Assembly (NCBI RefSeq): GCF_000406925.1
Contig: NZ_KE136351.1
Coordinates: forward strand, 5,474 to 69,473
Length of the DNA stretch: 64,000 bases
Direction: 5' to 3'
DNA from: Enterococcus columbae DSM 7374 = ATCC 51263
Lineage (GTDB): Bacteria; Bacillota; Bacilli; Lactobacillales; Enterococcaceae
The notes under the pieces are model-generated. The model was given only the letters and a program-made list of their open reading frames with translations, searched no databases and had not been told where the DNA came from. The translations under genes were made by a program, and so were the position numbers. Below, piece by piece: positions 20,126 through 30,342 of the stretch; within the stretch, counting starts at the first letter, position 1; each line of letters begins with the position of its first letter.

Positions 20126-21547
20126 ATGTTTGAAATCGATCGTAATCATCATCAACCTTATTATCAGCAAATCATGCAAGACATCATTCGCGGCATTGAA
20201 GAAGGGACCCTTGCCCCTGATGATAGTTTGCCAGCTGAACGCAAATTAGCAACGCTTTATGGTGTGAATCGTTCAACGGTTGGTCGGGCGTTGGAAGAAT
20301 TGGTCAGTCTTGGATGGATCGAACGCATTCCTGGCAGCAAAACAATTATCGCTAACAGCAGGCTAGCCAATCGACACACGCCACATTTTCAATGGTCACA
20401 ATTGCTCTTTACACAGCTGACACGCGAGGATCCTTTTGTACAGGAATTGAAATCACTCCAACCTCATGCTGACAGTATCGATTTATATAGTGGCGATCTC
20501 CCTTTAGACTTTATTCAAGATTTTCAAATCCCAAGCTATTCATGGGAGAATGTATTATCTAAGCAACAGCAATTAGCCTTATCTGGCTATCAACCATTAA
20601 AGGAAAGCATTCGCCAACAGCTTAAGCGCCAATTTGATTTATCGATTCCTCAAGATGAATTGTTGGTAACTTCTGGCTCCACACAAGGGATTTCAATTAT
20701 TTTTGATACACTATTACAGCATGGTGATTGTATCGCTACAGAGGATCCTTCCTTTTTATTTGCTTTGCCTTGGCTCGCTTCTAATCAAATTCAGCTAATT
20801 GGTATTCCAATGGATCATGAAGGGATTGAGCCAAACGCCTTAGAAGATTGCCTAAAACAAGGAAAAGTAAAGCTGCTTTATCTTAATCCTGATTTTCAAA
20901 ATCCCACGACTTGTCAAATGTCGCTGGCTAGAAGACAGGAAATTATCGCACTTTGCCAAAAATATCAGGTTTTAATTATTGAAGATGATGTTTTCGGCGA
21001 ATTGAATTTTAAACAGCCGCTCCCACGATTGAAACAATTAGCACCAAATCAAGTGATTTACTTGGGCTCTTTATCAAAAATTTTTAGCGCAACGATTAAA
21101 ATTGGTTGGCTTTGCGCGCCTAAACCACTGCTACAATCATTTTTACAAACCAAAAGAGATAGCGAGCGGGCAACGGATATCTTTCCGCAGCTAATGGCTA
21201 CAGCTGCTTTAAGTGCCGATGATTACACGACTAAGCAACAAACCTTGCTAAAGAAGCTACAACAACGTCAGACTGAAACGTTCAACATTTTACAAAGCTT
21301 TCAGCATGCTTGGACTGTTAACGCAGTAGCTGGTGGTTTTTATCTATATTTAACTTGGAAAGGACAACCCTTAAAACGCAACGATTGGCAGCTCTTTTTA
21401 AAAAATAAATTATTGATTGCACCTAGCTTCTTATATAGTAAAAATAAACAAGCCTTCCGTTTAAATTATGCGCATTTAGCTAGTCAGCACCAAATAGCGT
21501 TTAGTGAAAAATTCGCCCAAATTACAAATGAATTGTCTAAATTTTAA
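20126..21547 (+). CDS. MocR/PdxR-type GntR regulator with aminotransferase domain
   Basis: The 473-residue protein fuses an N-terminal winged-helix GntR domain (about residues 10-75, with LPAERKLATLYGVNRSTVGRAL) to a fold-type I aminotransferase-like domain. The PLP lysine is in YLGSLSKIF, about residue 318, and other PLP-site segments are TSGSTQGI, PDFQNPTTCQ and IIEDDVF. MocR regulators sense pyridoxal phosphate; PdxR members control vitamin B6 genes. The next two genes are a pyridoxal kinase and a vitamin S protein, which supports a PdxR-like role. Divergent from the S10 promoter. ATG follows GGGGAGGATGCTGCT. Confidence 0.88.
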   Translation: MFEIDRNHHQPYYQQIMQDIIRGIEEGTLAPDDSLPAERKLATLYGVNRSTVGRALEELVSLGWIERIPGSKTIIANSRLANRHTPHFQWSQLLFTQLTREDPFVQELKSLQPHADSIDLYSGDLPLDFIQDFQIPSYSWENVLSKQQQLALSGYQPLKESIRQQLKRQFDLSIPQDELLVTSGSTQGISIIFDTLLQHGDCIATEDPSFLFALPWLASNQIQLIGIPMDHEGIEPNALEDCLKQGKVKLLYLNPDFQNPTTCQMSLARRQEIIALCQKYQVLIIEDDVFGELNFKQPLPRLKQLAPNQVIYLGSLSKIFSATIKIGWLCAPKPLLQSFLQTKRDSERATDIFPQLMATAALSADDYTTKQQTLLKKLQQRQTETFNILQSFQHAWTVNAVAGGFYLYLTWKGQPLKRNDWQLFLKNKLLIAPSFLYSKNKQAFRLNYAHLASQHQIAFSEKFAQITNELSKF

Positions 21548-21598
21548 AAAAGAACCAATTGGTTGGTAAAAAAACAAGCCAATTGGTTCTTTTCTTTT
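21548..21598 (+). terminator. Terminator after the MocR gene
   Basis: Perfect 15-bp stem, arms 21548-21562 and 21579-21593 (core AGAACCAATTGG and its complement), followed by TTCTTTT. It begins next to the stop codon. Confidence 0.88.
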
Positions 21599-21622
21599 AC
21601 ACTTATTTCTTTATAATCTATA

Positions 21623-21895
21623 AAAAAGGATAGGGGCCAACTGGATTAGCTACGAGAAAATTCGAGGAGTACTCGGCGGTTGAAAAACAAAAGCACCTAC
21701 TTTTTCAAACGACGAGGCGAATTTTCCGAGTAGCTAGTTGGCAACTACTGATTAAAAAGGATAGGGGCCAACTGGATCAGCTACGAGAAAATTCGAGGAT
21801 TACTCGGCGGTTGAAAAACGGAAGCACTCATTTTTTTCAACGTTTTTCAACCGACGAGGCGAATTTTCCGAGTAGCTAGTTGGCAACTACTGATT
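21623..21895 (+). repeat. Two tandem long-hairpin repeats upstream of the B6 kinase, locus II
   Basis: Unit 1 (21623-21753, 131 bp) and unit 2 (21754-21895, 142 bp) are nearly identical, each beginning AAAAAGGATAGGGGCCAAC and ending AGTTGGCAACTACTGATT. Each folds on itself over most of its length: GCCAACT pairs with AGTTGGC, AGCTAC with GTAGCT, GAAAATTCG with CGAATTTTC. In unit 2 the inner stem CGGTTGAAAAACG/CGTTTTTCAACCG is perfect. The ribosome site of the next gene (AAAAAAGGAG) resembles the first bases of a further unit. One arm matches positions 22-66 in inverse orientation. It may be a mobile repeat or an RNA regulator. Confidence 0.8.
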
Positions 21896-21913
21896 AAAAA
21901 AGGAGTTTTGCTT

Positions 21914-22753
21914 ATGGTTTATCAAGCACTTACTATCGCTGGTTCTGACTCTACAGCAGGCGCCGGCATACAAGCAGACTTAAAAACCTTTGAAGAGTTT
22001 GGTCTGTTTGGTTTTTCAACAATCACGTCTATCGTCACTATGGATGAACAACAAAATTGGCAACACCACGTTACCCCTTTATCTCCAGATTTAATTAATG
22101 CTCAATTCTTAAGCGCCACAGCTAGTAAAAACATTCGCGCACTAAAAACAGGCATGTTGGGTGACGCTGCGAATGCTGAAATGGTCGCGGAATTAATTAA
22201 ATATTGTTCCATTGCCCATATCGTCATTGATCCGGTCATCGCTTGTAAAGGAACGGCTAACATCTTACAACCAGATGTGGTTGAGCAACTCAAAAACAAG
22301 CTAATCCCTTTAGCCACCATCACTACACCTAACTTAATCGAAGCGGGAATTTTATCAGAAATGGGAGATATCACGACCATTGAACAGATGAAACAAGCAG
22401 CTAAACGTATCCAGCTACTTGGCGCCAAGCAAGTAGTCATTAAAGGGGGGCATCGGCTGACTCAGACAGAAGAAGCCATCGACCTATACTACGACGGAAT
22501 CAACCTTCAACTACTGCGTGCACCTAAAATCAACAAAGATACCAATCACGGAGCCGGTTGTACCTTCTCAGCCGCCATCACCGCAGGACTAGCCCTTGGT
22601 TTTTCTTATGAAGCAGCGGTCAAATTGGCCAAGGATTTCGTGTATCAAGCCATCAACGAGGGGCTACACATCAACCCTTATGTCGGTCATGTCTGGCATG
22701 GTGCTTATTTTCATACACAACAAAGAAAGGAGCAACTCCCTTATGCAAAATAA
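21914..22753 (+). CDS. pdxK: Pyridoxal/pyridoxine kinase (ThiD-like)
   Basis: Ribokinase-fold enzyme phosphorylating B6 vitamers, possibly also hydroxymethylpyrimidine. The N terminus [20 protein letters not shown] is the ThiD/PdxK signature; other marks are DPVIACKG and the catalytic [12 protein letters not shown]-type anion hole (here [12 protein letters not shown]). ATG 21914 lies eight bases after AAAGGAG; an upstream in-frame TTG at 21908 is less likely. About 279 aa, normal length. The PdxR-like regulator upstream favours B6 over thiamine. Its end overlaps the next gene by 11 bp. Confidence 0.85.
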   Translation: MVYQALTIAGSDSTAGAGIQADLKTFEEFGLFGFSTITSIVTMDEQQNWQHHVTPLSPDLINAQFLSATASKNIRALKTGMLGDAANAEMVAELIKYCSIAHIVIDPVIACKGTANILQPDVVEQLKNKLIPLATITTPNLIEAGILSEMGDITTIEQMKQAAKRIQLLGAKQVVIKGGHRLTQTEEAIDLYYDGINLQLLRAPKINKDTNHGAGCTFSAAITAGLALGFSYEAAVKLAKDFVYQAINEGLHINPYVGHVWHGAYFHTQQRKEQLPYAK

Positions 22754-23294
22754 ATCTATTTTTTCAATTACCTTAGTTGCATTATTTAGTGCCTTAGTTT
22801 TTATCGGTACAACACTAAAAATCCCCTTACCTACCGGAGCCTTTGTTCATCTAGGAAATGCTATGTTTTTACTAGCGGTGTTATTGTTAGATTATACTAA
22901 GGGGGCTTTAGCCGGTAGCATTGGCTTTGCACTTTTTGATTTGCTTAATGGTTATGCAACTGAAGCACCTTATTTTGTTCTCGAATGCTTTATCGTTGCT
23001 GCTTTTAGCTATGGAGCCATCCGTCTTTTTAAAGAAAAGCCACTTAAATTACCTCAACTTATCTTTGTCGGGGTGGTTACTGGTTTGGCCAAGCTTTTGA
23101 TGACTCAGTTGAAAAATTTCGTCTTTCTATTAATCAGTGGGGCTGATGTCTCACAAGCTTGGTTGGCTGCTAGCATCAAATTACCAGCAACCTTAATTAA
23201 TGTCGTAACTACCATTTTAATTGTCAGCATTTTATATTTCCCAATCAAACAAATACTAGATAAACAAAATTTCGTTACATTTTCACACAAATAA
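22743..23294 (+). CDS. ECF transporter S component, probably for vitamin B6
   Basis: Small membrane protein of 183 residues with about six hydrophobic helices and the S-component N-terminal pattern (ALFSALVFIGTTLKIPLPTG, then HLGNAMFLLAVLLL and GALAGSIGFALFDLLNG). S components bind a vitamin and dock on EcfT-EcfA1-EcfA2, whose genes lie at 2966-5431. Translational overlap with the kinase and a PdxR-like regulator upstream point to pyridoxine or pyridoxal as substrate (PdxU/HmpT type). The start is ATG 22743 after AAAGGAG; a longer frame starting at 22596 inside the kinase is rejected. Confidence 0.85.
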   Translation: MQNKSIFSITLVALFSALVFIGTTLKIPLPTGAFVHLGNAMFLLAVLLLDYTKGALAGSIGFALFDLLNGYATEAPYFVLECFIVAAFSYGAIRLFKEKPLKLPQLIFVGVVTGLAKLLMTQLKNFVFLLISGADVSQAWLAASIKLPATLINVVTTILIVSILYFPIKQILDKQNFVTFSHK

Positions 23295-23298
23295 GATC

Positions 23299-23336
23299 AA
23301 AAGAGATAGCCAAAGCCCTTGACTATCTCTTCTTTA
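23299..23336 (+). terminator. Bidirectional terminator
   Basis: AAGAGATAG (23301-23309) pairs with CTATCTCTT (23323-23331), followed by CTTTATTATT on the plus strand and TTTTGATCTTATTT on the minus strand. It separates the convergent S-component and bile salt hydrolase genes. Confidence 0.75.
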
Positions 23337-23354
23337 TTATTAGTTATCTAAATT

Positions 23355-24332
23355 TTACGCATTTACAATATTAAACTGTTGTTCATTAATCAATGGATAG
23401 CAAGCTAATTTTTGACCATCTAAATCTTCTTTATGCATATCCACGCCAGTAATTTGACTATTGTGATAGCTTCGATAGTAAAAAATCCCTTTATCCATAT
23501 TGCAACAAGAAGAATAAATGGTATGTTCGTACTTTTCATCCCCTACATCACATAAGCCCATTTGTTGTTCAACAGACCCTAAAATATGGAAAAATTGACC
23601 AACACTTTCTGCCTCTGACTCACCAGAAACAGAATTCCATTTTGTAAAAGTTGCTTTGATGAAACGTGAACTAGAAGATAAATCACCAGGCAAGCCTAAG
23701 CCACCCATCCCACGACTATATACATCAAGATTCAATCCCTTAGCAAAGGTATCTGCAGGTGTTTTGGTAGACAACGAACGGTAATTGTTCAATTGAAAAA
23801 CTTGTTGTTTAAACTCTGGATTATTTGTCAGTACACCAATTGGGTTATCATATATTTTCAGTCCTTCTTTCACACACTCAATAACAATCGATTCATTTTG
23901 ATCAGATAACATCCAATGCAAATCAGCTAAAGGTAATTCTGGACTAAAGTTGATCTTTACTAAATTCATCCGATCAAGCAATTCACGCGCTTGACTCACG
24001 TTGGCACAACGACCTAGTAGCCACGGAATCAATTCAAAAGGAGTGATATTATCTTTTCCTTCAACATAAGGTTTATAATCAGCTAAGCCTGCAAAGTTTA
24101 AACCAGCAATACTTAACCCTTTCTCGTTTGTTGCATCGTAATAAAGAGGATAGTCATTGACCACTGTTGCGATACCAATTATTGCATAATGATTTTTTAA
24201 TGGTGCTTCTTTGCGAAATTCAAAGACATAATTTCTAGGTGTCACCACTACCTGTTCACCATAGGAAAGCTCGTAATCAAAATTACGGCCAAAATAATGA
24301 TCTTTAGTAGTATAAGTAATTGATGTACACAT
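23355..24332 (-). CDS. bsh: Bile salt hydrolase (choloylglycine hydrolase family)
   Basis: N-terminal nucleophile hydrolase that removes glycine or taurine from conjugated bile salts. The 325-residue protein has all catalytic positions of the family: Cys2 (exposed after Met removal), Arg16, Asp19, Asn79 (GLNFAG), Asn171 (LTNNP) and Arg223 (SSSSRFIKA). No signal peptide, so cytoplasmic. Penicillin V acylases share the fold, but the N79/N171 context fits a bile enzyme. It supports an intestinal host. ATG 24332 follows TTGGAGGAATTTAT. Confidence 0.92.
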   Translation of the reverse strand: MCTSITYTTKDHYFGRNFDYELSYGEQVVVTPRNYVFEFRKEAPLKNHYAIIGIATVVNDYPLYYDATNEKGLSIAGLNFAGLADYKPYVEGKDNITPFELIPWLLGRCANVSQARELLDRMNLVKINFSPELPLADLHWMLSDQNESIVIECVKEGLKIYDNPIGVLTNNPEFKQQVFQLNNYRSLSTKTPADTFAKGLNLDVYSRGMGGLGLPGDLSSSSRFIKATFTKWNSVSGESEAESVGQFFHILGSVEQQMGLCDVGDEKYEHTIYSSCCNMDKGIFYYRSYHNSQITGVDMHKEDLDGQKLACYPLINEQQFNIVNA

Positions 24333-24373
24333 ATAAATTCCTCCAATTTAGCTTTATTTATTACTACACCTCT

Positions 24374-24402
24374 ATAGTAGGAGGATAGGTCAATTTTTGC
24401 AA
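24374..24402 (-). promoter_or_regulatory. Promoter of the bile salt hydrolase gene
   Basis: Minus strand: -35 TTGCAA (24397-24402), 17-nt spacer, -10 TACTAT (24374-24379). Single-gene unit. Confidence 0.65.
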
Positions 24403-24487
24403 AAATTTATCGGTTGAATTTGATACAATCTTTTTATCTTTACTTTTTTTCATTCTAATTATTTATAAAATGAAATGCTACCTACAA

Positions 24488-24518
24488 AAAATCAGGTAAA
24501 GCACCTTTACCTGATTTT
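24488..24518 (-). terminator. Terminator of the chemoreceptor gene
   Basis: Perfect 13-bp stem AAAATCAGGTAAA/TTTACCTGATTTT (24488-24500, 24506-24518) with a five-base loop, followed on the minus strand by TTTTTTG-type sequence. It lies 6 nt from the gene's stop. Confidence 0.85.
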
Positions 24519-24523
24519 GTATT

Positions 24524-26572
24524 TTATGAAAGGGTAAATTTGCTTGCTGAGCGTTGTAATTGAGCAGCAATCTGACGTAAATCACTCACATGTTGCGTAA
24601 ATTCCTCAGAAGTAGCCAAGACCTCCTCAGCATTTGCTGAAACTTCTTGTGTTCCGGCAGCATTTTCTTCTGTTGAAGCTGAGATATTTTCTAAATTCTC
24701 TAAGACAGTAGCTTGGACATTGGTAATACTATTAGCTACTGTTTCCAAGCTCTCAATACTATTTAACAAAGTCTGGTTCTTATCAAAAACTTCTTGTACG
24801 GTCTGAATCACTTGATGAATTAAAGTGGTTTGTTTTTCCCCACCAGCTAATGAGCGCGAGGTTTGTTCAACCATTTCTGTCGAACGATGCTGAACTTGCT
24901 CGATAATTGCGGCAATTTCTTTAGTAGATTCCTTGCTTTGTTCAGCTAAATTGCGAATTTCAGAAGCGACCACCGCAAACCCTTTTCCTGATTCACCAGC
25001 GCGAGCCGCCTCAATAGAAGCATTTAAGGCTAGTAAGTTGGTTTGATAAGAAATGTCATTAATTACCTGAATGATCTGCGTAATATTTTGAATCATATCA
25101 TTCATTTCATCCATACTACGCATCAATTCTTCCATTTGTTGCATTTCATCTTGCCAGCTACCATTCACTTCACCCATCAATTGCATGCTTGATTGATTAA
25201 TACTTGCCGATTCAGCTGATTGCAGACTCATCACTTCAACACTATTCATCAATTCATTTACATGCGTTGATAATTCATTCATTTGGCTGACACTGCGCTC
25301 AGTTTCGTTGGCTTGTGAGCCAGTGACTTGTGCAATACCAGTGATGGTCTCAGCCACTTCTTCAGTCGCCATATTGGTTTGCTTGGAAAGCTCTAATAGA
25401 GAAGCTGAACGTTGGGAAACTTCATTACTTTCAGCTTGAACCTCTTGAATTAATTGGGCCACCGAATCAATCATTAAGTTGTATTGTGCACTCATTTGTT
25501 GCAGTTCATTGCCTTTTTCATCAGGATGGACTGCCCGATACAATAAACGTGGCATTGATTGACCGGTTTTCGTTGCCTGCTCAGATTTCGTATCAATCTT
25601 ACTAAGATGTCCAGAGCCTACTCGTTTGAAATAGGTCGTAAATAAAGCGACTACCCCTTTAATCAACCGGGTAATGAACAGGGCGTTAATCAAAATAATA
25701 ACTAGCATGATTAAGATTAAAACCACTGTAATTAGCACTTGGAACCATAGCGTTTTTTGCATCACCACTTTATCCATCGTAGCAAGGACAATTAGTGGAT
25801 GTGCCGCAGTGCCACGATTGAAATAAACAGAAGCAAATTCCTTTTGTTTAAGCTTTAAAATATCGGCCTCTTTATTGGCTTGTACAACCGACTTAAATAA
25901 TGTCGCAAAAGGATAGTTTTTATTCACTAGCGCTTTATCAGAAGAGGCTACCACAATCCCTGATTTAGCAATCAACGAAACTTGCGCACCTTCACTAGTA
26001 TTTAACGCCTTGATTAAATCACTAACCGCTTTAAATGACACATCTGCGGTCAATACCCCAAGCTGTCCTTGCGTATTTTTAAAGGCATAAGAAACTGTCG
26101 AAACAAAATCACCACTATCAATATCTTGATAAGGCTCAGACCAAACCAAAGTATTCATTTTGGCTACAGCATCCTTAAACCACGGACGGGTAGTCGCATC
26201 ATAATCTGCCGGTAGCGGTAAAGTTGACACACATTCCGCCGCATTTTCAGTCGCAAAGGTCATACTTAAAATATTATGATCCCCTTTACTAGCAGTAATC
26301 AAAGCATGCTCAATTTGACTTAAATCAAAAGCATTTTGCAAGACATCAAATTGGGCAATTTCTTGCATTTGATTATCGGTATTGGCAAATAATTCTTGCT
26401 GTGCTACCACCACTGCTGACACTGTCCCTTTTTGCGTATTGGCAACATTTGTTTTCAACGAATGAATTGTACTGAAAAAATTTATTACAGATAATAGCAA
26501 AACTGGAAGTAAGGCAATACTAATTAGCGCAAAGCCGATAAACCAGCCGATACTTTTTTGTTTTCCCTTCAT
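24524..26572 (-). CDS. Methyl-accepting chemotaxis protein
   Basis: Transmembrane chemoreceptor of 682 residues. One helix at about residues 10-33, an extracytoplasmic dCache-like sensor region, a second helix near 280-305, a HAMP-like stretch and a long cytoplasmic coiled coil. The CheA/CheW-binding tip is clear ([20 protein letters not shown] about residue 500). The HAMP part looks stretched: about 20 extra residues separate GSGHLSKI from DEKGNEL. I choose ATG 26572 (MKGKQKS) after GGGGTGGAG over an upstream frame from 26593. No che or flagellar gene is in the window, so motility elsewhere or another signalling role must be assumed. It lies between the str and S10 operons. Confidence 0.92.
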   Translation of the reverse strand: MKGKQKSIGWFIGFALISIALLPVLLLSVINFFSTIHSLKTNVANTQKGTVSAVVVAQQELFANTDNQMQEIAQFDVLQNAFDLSQIEHALITASKGDHNILSMTFATENAAECVSTLPLPADYDATTRPWFKDAVAKMNTLVWSEPYQDIDSGDFVSTVSYAFKNTQGQLGVLTADVSFKAVSDLIKALNTSEGAQVSLIAKSGIVVASSDKALVNKNYPFATLFKSVVQANKEADILKLKQKEFASVYFNRGTAAHPLIVLATMDKVVMQKTLWFQVLITVVLILIMLVIILINALFITRLIKGVVALFTTYFKRVGSGHLSKIDTKSEQATKTGQSMPRLLYRAVHPDEKGNELQQMSAQYNLMIDSVAQLIQEVQAESNEVSQRSASLLELSKQTNMATEEVAETITGIAQVTGSQANETERSVSQMNELSTHVNELMNSVEVMSLQSAESASINQSSMQLMGEVNGSWQDEMQQMEELMRSMDEMNDMIQNITQIIQVINDISYQTNLLALNASIEAARAGESGKGFAVVASEIRNLAEQSKESTKEIAAIIEQVQHRSTEMVEQTSRSLAGGEKQTTLIHQVIQTVQEVFDKNQTLLNSIESLETVANSITNVQATVLENLENISASTEENAAGTQEVSANAEEVLATSEEFTQHVSDLRQIAAQLQRSASKFTLS

Positions 26573-26778
26573 TACTCCACCCCATTTAATCAATATGTAT
26601 TGATTATCGACATTTTTTCATTTTTATTTAATGAAAATAAGCAGAAGCTTTCAGAAAATGTGTTTTTTAATAACTTTCACAATATATATCCGTTAAAAAA
26701 ATGTTGAAAAATCAACTTCAAAACATTAAATAATAATTAATTTTTGATGTGCAAATTCTTATTTGTTTTTATATAAAA

Positions 26779-26809
26779 AAAGACAAGAAGCAAAATGCTT
26801 CTTGTCTTT
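26779..26809 (-). terminator. Terminator of the str operon
   Basis: Perfect 13-bp stem (AAAGACAAGAAGC, 26779-26791, with 26797-26809), five-base loop, then TTTTTTTATAT on the minus strand. It lies 24 nt after tuf. The remaining AT-rich gap to the chemoreceptor (26594-26778) shows no promoter I can name with confidence. Confidence 0.92.
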
Positions 26810-26832
26810 GAAATCAAATATTAAGCTTAAAA

Positions 26833-28020
26833 TTAAGCTAAGATACCTGTAACAACGCCTGAACCAACAGTACGTCCGCCTTCACGAATTGAGAAACGAG
26901 TTCCGTCTTCGATAGCGATTGGGTGGATTAATTCAACTTCCATAGCTACGTTATCACCAGGCATAACCATTTCAGTACCTTCTGGTAAGTTAACTACACC
27001 TGTAACGTCAGTTGTACGGAAGTAGAATTGTGGACGGTAGTTAGTGAAGAATGGAGTATGACGTCCACCTTCTTCTTTAGTTAAAACGTACACTTCAGCA
27101 GTGAATTTTGTATGTGGAGTGATTGAACCTGGTTTAGCTAATACTTGACCACGTTGGATGTCTTCACGAGCCACACCACGTAATAATGCACCGATGTTGT
27201 CTCCAGCTTCAGCGTAATCTAATAATTTACGGAACATTTCAACACCAGTAACTGTTGTTTTAGAAGTTTCGTCAGCGATACCAACGATTTCAACTTCGTC
27301 ACCAACACGAACTTGTCCACGTTCAACACGACCTGTAGCAACAGTACCACGACCAGTAATTGAGAACACGTCTTCAACTGGCATCATGAATGGTTTGTCG
27401 TTGTCACGTTCTGGAGTTGGGATGTATTCGTCAACTGCAGCCATTAATTCTAAGATTTTTTCTTCGTAAGCAGGGTCGCCTTCTAAAGCTTTTAATGCAG
27501 AACCAGCGATTACAGGAACATCGTCTCCTGGGAAGTCATATTCAGTTAATAAGTCACGAACTTCCATTTCAACTAATTCTAATAATTCTTCGTCGTCAAC
27601 CATATCAACTTTGTTTAAGAAAACAACGATGTATGGCACACCAACGTTACGTGATAAAAGAATGTGTTCACGAGTTTGTGGCATAGGACCATCAGCAGCA
27701 GATACTACTAAGATAGCACCGTCCATTTGAGCAGCACCAGTGATCATGTTTTTAACGTAGTCAGCGTGTCCTGGGCAGTCAACGTGTGCATAGTGACGAG
27801 TAGCTGTTTCGTACTCAACGTGTGCAGTTGAGATTGTGATACCACGTTCACGTTCTTCTGGAGCACCATCGATTTGGTCATAAGCCATAGCTTGTGCCCC
27901 ACCTTGTTTAGCTAATACAGTTGTAATAGCAGCTGTTAATGTAGTTTTACCATGGTCAACGTGTCCGATTGTACCAACGTTAACGTGGGATTTAGAACGG
28001 TCAAATTTTTCTTTTGCCAT
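26833..28020 (-). CDS. tuf: Elongation factor Tu
   Basis: GTPase delivering aminoacyl-tRNA to the ribosome. The 395-residue protein has the P-loop [11 protein letters not shown], switch segments RGITIS and [12 protein letters not shown] and SAL guanine motifs, and domains II and III up to GVVTGILA. The conserved length and sequence are intact. It lies 150 bp after fusA, with its own possible promoter and a leader hairpin. Confidence 0.99.
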   Translation of the reverse strand: MAKEKFDRSKSHVNVGTIGHVDHGKTTLTAAITTVLAKQGGAQAMAYDQIDGAPEERERGITISTAHVEYETATRHYAHVDCPGHADYVKNMITGAAQMDGAILVVSAADGPMPQTREHILLSRNVGVPYIVVFLNKVDMVDDEELLELVEMEVRDLLTEYDFPGDDVPVIAGSALKALEGDPAYEEKILELMAAVDEYIPTPERDNDKPFMMPVEDVFSITGRGTVATGRVERGQVRVGDEVEIVGIADETSKTTVTGVEMFRKLLDYAEAGDNIGALLRGVAREDIQRGQVLAKPGSITPHTKFTAEVYVLTKEEGGRHTPFFTNYRPQFYFRTTDVTGVVNLPEGTEMVMPGDNVAMEVELIHPIAIEDGTRFSIREGGRTVGSGVVTGILA

Positions 28021-28070
28021 TTTAAAATGTGCCTCCTATTAATACATTTTTTTAATTTATCTGATAGGTA

Positions 28071-28087
28071 GAGAGCAGAACGCTCTC
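28071..28087 (-). other. Hairpin in the tuf leader
   Basis: GAGAGC/GCTCTC arms (28071-28076, 28082-28087) around a five-base loop, 50 nt before tuf and downstream of a possible start point. Confidence 0.4.
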
Positions 28088-28106
28088 TGCCCATATCATC
28101 GCTTTT

Positions 28107-28112
28107 ATTGTA
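28107..28112 (-). promoter_or_regulatory. Possible -10 box of an internal tuf promoter
   Basis: Minus strand TACAAT preceded by CGG. No good -35 at 16-18 nt. The 150-bp fusA-tuf gap is long for an operon, so an internal promoter is plausible. Confidence 0.4.
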
Positions 28113-28170
28113 CCGAAAAATCGTTAAAAAAGATAGTTATTTGCAAAAATTCATGCAAAAAAGTCAAAGA

Positions 28171-30255
28171 TTATTCAGCTTTTCCACCGTTTTTCTTAAT
28201 AATTTCTTCTTGAACAGATTTTGGAACATCTTCGTAGTGGTCAAATGTCATTGTAAACACACCACGACCTTGAGTTGCTGAACGTAAAGTAGTTGCATAA
28301 CCGAACATTTCAGCAAGTGGAACCATTGCGCGTACAACTTGAGAGCTGTTGCGTGCTTCCATACCTTCAACACGACCACGACGTGCAGTAACGTGTCCCA
28401 TAACATCTCCTAGATATTCTTCTGGAACAACGACTTCAACAGCCATGATTGGTTCAAGGATTACTGGGTTAGCTTTCTTAGCAGCTGCACGTAAAGCCAT
28501 AGAAGCAGCTACACGGAAGGCAGTTTCACTTGAGTCGACATCGTGGTAAGAACCATCATAAAGCTTAGCTTTGATGTCAACCATTGGATATCCTGCAAGA
28601 ACACCATTTTCCATAGCGTCTTTCAATCCAACTTCAACTGCTGGGATGTATTCACGAGGAACCACACCACCGACAATTGCGTTTTCAAATTCGAAACCAG
28701 CACCTTCTTCGTTTGGTGTAAATTCAATCCATACGTGACCGTATTGACCTTTACCACCAGACTGACGTACAAACTTACCTTCAGCTTGAGTAGCTGTACG
28801 GAATGTTTCACGGTAAGATACTTGAGGTGCACCAACGTTCGCTTCAACCTTGAATTCGCGACGCATACGGTCAACGATGATATCTAAGTGAAGCTCACCC
28901 ATACCAGCGATGATTGTTTCGCCAGTTTCTTGGTTAGTTTCTGCACGGAAAGTTGGGTCTTCTTCAGATAATTTTTGTAAAGCGATAGACATTTTGTCTT
29001 GGTCAGCTTTAGATTTTGGTTCAATAGCAACTTGGATAACTGGTTCTGGGAATTCCATTGATTCTAAGATAACTAGGCTCTTTTCATCACATAGCGTATC
29101 CCCAGTAGTTGTGTCTTTCAAACCAACAGCAGCCGCAATATCCCCTGCGTATACTTCAGAAATTTCTGAACGAGAGTTTGCGTGCATTTGTAGGATACGT
29201 CCAACACGTTCACGTTTTCCTTTAGTTGCATTTTGTACGTATGAACCTGATTGTAATACACCAGAGTACACACGGAAGAAAGTTAAACGACCTACGAATG
29301 GGTCAGTCATAACTTTGAAGGCTAAAGCTGAGAATGGAGCAGAATCGTCAGCAGGACGAGTTACTTCTTCGTCAGTCTTAGGATCGATACCCTTGATTGC
29401 AGGGATATCTAATGGAGAAGGTAAGTAATCAATAACGGCATCCAATAATAATTGAACCCCTTTATTCTTGAACGCAGAACCACAAAGAACTGGGTAGAAT
29501 TCTACAGCAGTAGTTGCACGACGAATTCCTTCTTTTAGTTCTTGTTCAGTGATTTCTTCACCTTCTAAGTATTTCATTGTTAATTCTTCATCAGTTTCAG
29601 CAACAGCTTCCACTAATTTTTCACGCCATTCTTCAGCTAATTCACGGTATTCTTCTGGAATCTCAGTTTCTTCGATTTCAGTACCTAAGTCATTAGTGTA
29701 GATTTCGGCTTTCATTTTCACAAGGTCAATGATACCTGTGAAGCTATCTTCCGCACCAATTGGTAATTGAATTGGATGTGCGTTTGCTTGTAAACGGTCA
29801 TGCAAAGTTCTTACAGAGTATAAGAAGTCTGCACCGATTTTATCCATTTTGTTAGCAAATACAATACGAGGAACGCCGTATGTAGTTGCTTGACGCCATA
29901 CAGTTTCAGTCTGTGGTTCTACCCCAGATTGAGCATCTAAGACAGTTACTGCACCATCTAATACACGTAATGAACGTTCAACCTCAACAGTGAAGTCCAC
30001 GTGTCCTGGTGTGTCGATGATGTTGATACGATGACCTTTCCATTGTGCAGTAGTCGCAGCAGATGTGATAGTAATCCCACGTTCTTGTTCTTGTTCCATC
30101 CAGTCCATTTGAGACGCACCTTCGTGAGTTTCCCCAATTTTGTGGATTTTACCAGTGTAATACAAGATACGTTCTGTCGCAGTTGTCTTACCGGCATCGA
30201 TGTGGGCCATGATACCAATGTTACGAGTTTTTTCTAAAGAAAATTCTCTTGCCAT
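28171..30255 (-). CDS. fusA: Elongation factor G
   Basis: Translocase GTPase. The 694-residue protein has P-loop AHIDAGKTT, switch regions [10 protein letters not shown] and [12 protein letters not shown], and domains II-V with the tip-loop region GAPQVSYRE. Normal length. It follows rpsG by 87 bp. Confidence 0.99.
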   Translation of the reverse strand: MAREFSLEKTRNIGIMAHIDAGKTTATERILYYTGKIHKIGETHEGASQMDWMEQEQERGITITSAATTAQWKGHRINIIDTPGHVDFTVEVERSLRVLDGAVTVLDAQSGVEPQTETVWRQATTYGVPRIVFANKMDKIGADFLYSVRTLHDRLQANAHPIQLPIGAEDSFTGIIDLVKMKAEIYTNDLGTEIEETEIPEEYRELAEEWREKLVEAVAETDEELTMKYLEGEEITEQELKEGIRRATTAVEFYPVLCGSAFKNKGVQLLLDAVIDYLPSPLDIPAIKGIDPKTDEEVTRPADDSAPFSALAFKVMTDPFVGRLTFFRVYSGVLQSGSYVQNATKGKRERVGRILQMHANSRSEISEVYAGDIAAAVGLKDTTTGDTLCDEKSLVILESMEFPEPVIQVAIEPKSKADQDKMSIALQKLSEEDPTFRAETNQETGETIIAGMGELHLDIIVDRMRREFKVEANVGAPQVSYRETFRTATQAEGKFVRQSGGKGQYGHVWIEFTPNEEGAGFEFENAIVGGVVPREYIPAVEVGLKDAMENGVLAGYPMVDIKAKLYDGSYHDVDSSETAFRVAASMALRAAAKKANPVILEPIMAVEVVVPEEYLGDVMGHVTARRGRVEGMEARNSSQVVRAMVPLAEMFGYATTLRSATQGRGVFTMTFDHYEDVPKSVQEEIIKKNGGKAE

Positions 30256-30310
30256 TGTAGGTTTTTCTCCTCTCTAACTTAAATCGGTTGTTTCATGCTA
30301 TACCTTCTGT

Positions 30311-30331
30311 CAGCAAGCCATAAGCTTGCTG
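30311..30331 (-). other. Hairpin between rpsG and fusA
   Basis: CAGCAAGC/GCTTGCTG arms (30311-30318, 30324-30331) with a five-base loop and no U run. It may be a processing or protein-binding site; S7 is known to bind an intercistronic site in the E. coli str operon, at a different position. Confidence 0.45.
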
Positions 30332-30342
30332 CAGAGAGGATC

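Noticed and set aside
21623-21895. Known riboswitch before pdxK
   Set aside because: Tandem identical long hairpins do not match the TPP or other riboswitch folds I know, and no expression platform is evident.
22596-22742. Longer start for the ECF S component
   Set aside because: Would begin inside pdxK in another frame; the ATG at 22743 has AAAGGAG at proper distance and gives the family N terminus.
28910-29428. 172-codon frame antisense to fusA
   Set aside because: Antisense shadow of a conserved gene; no start signals.
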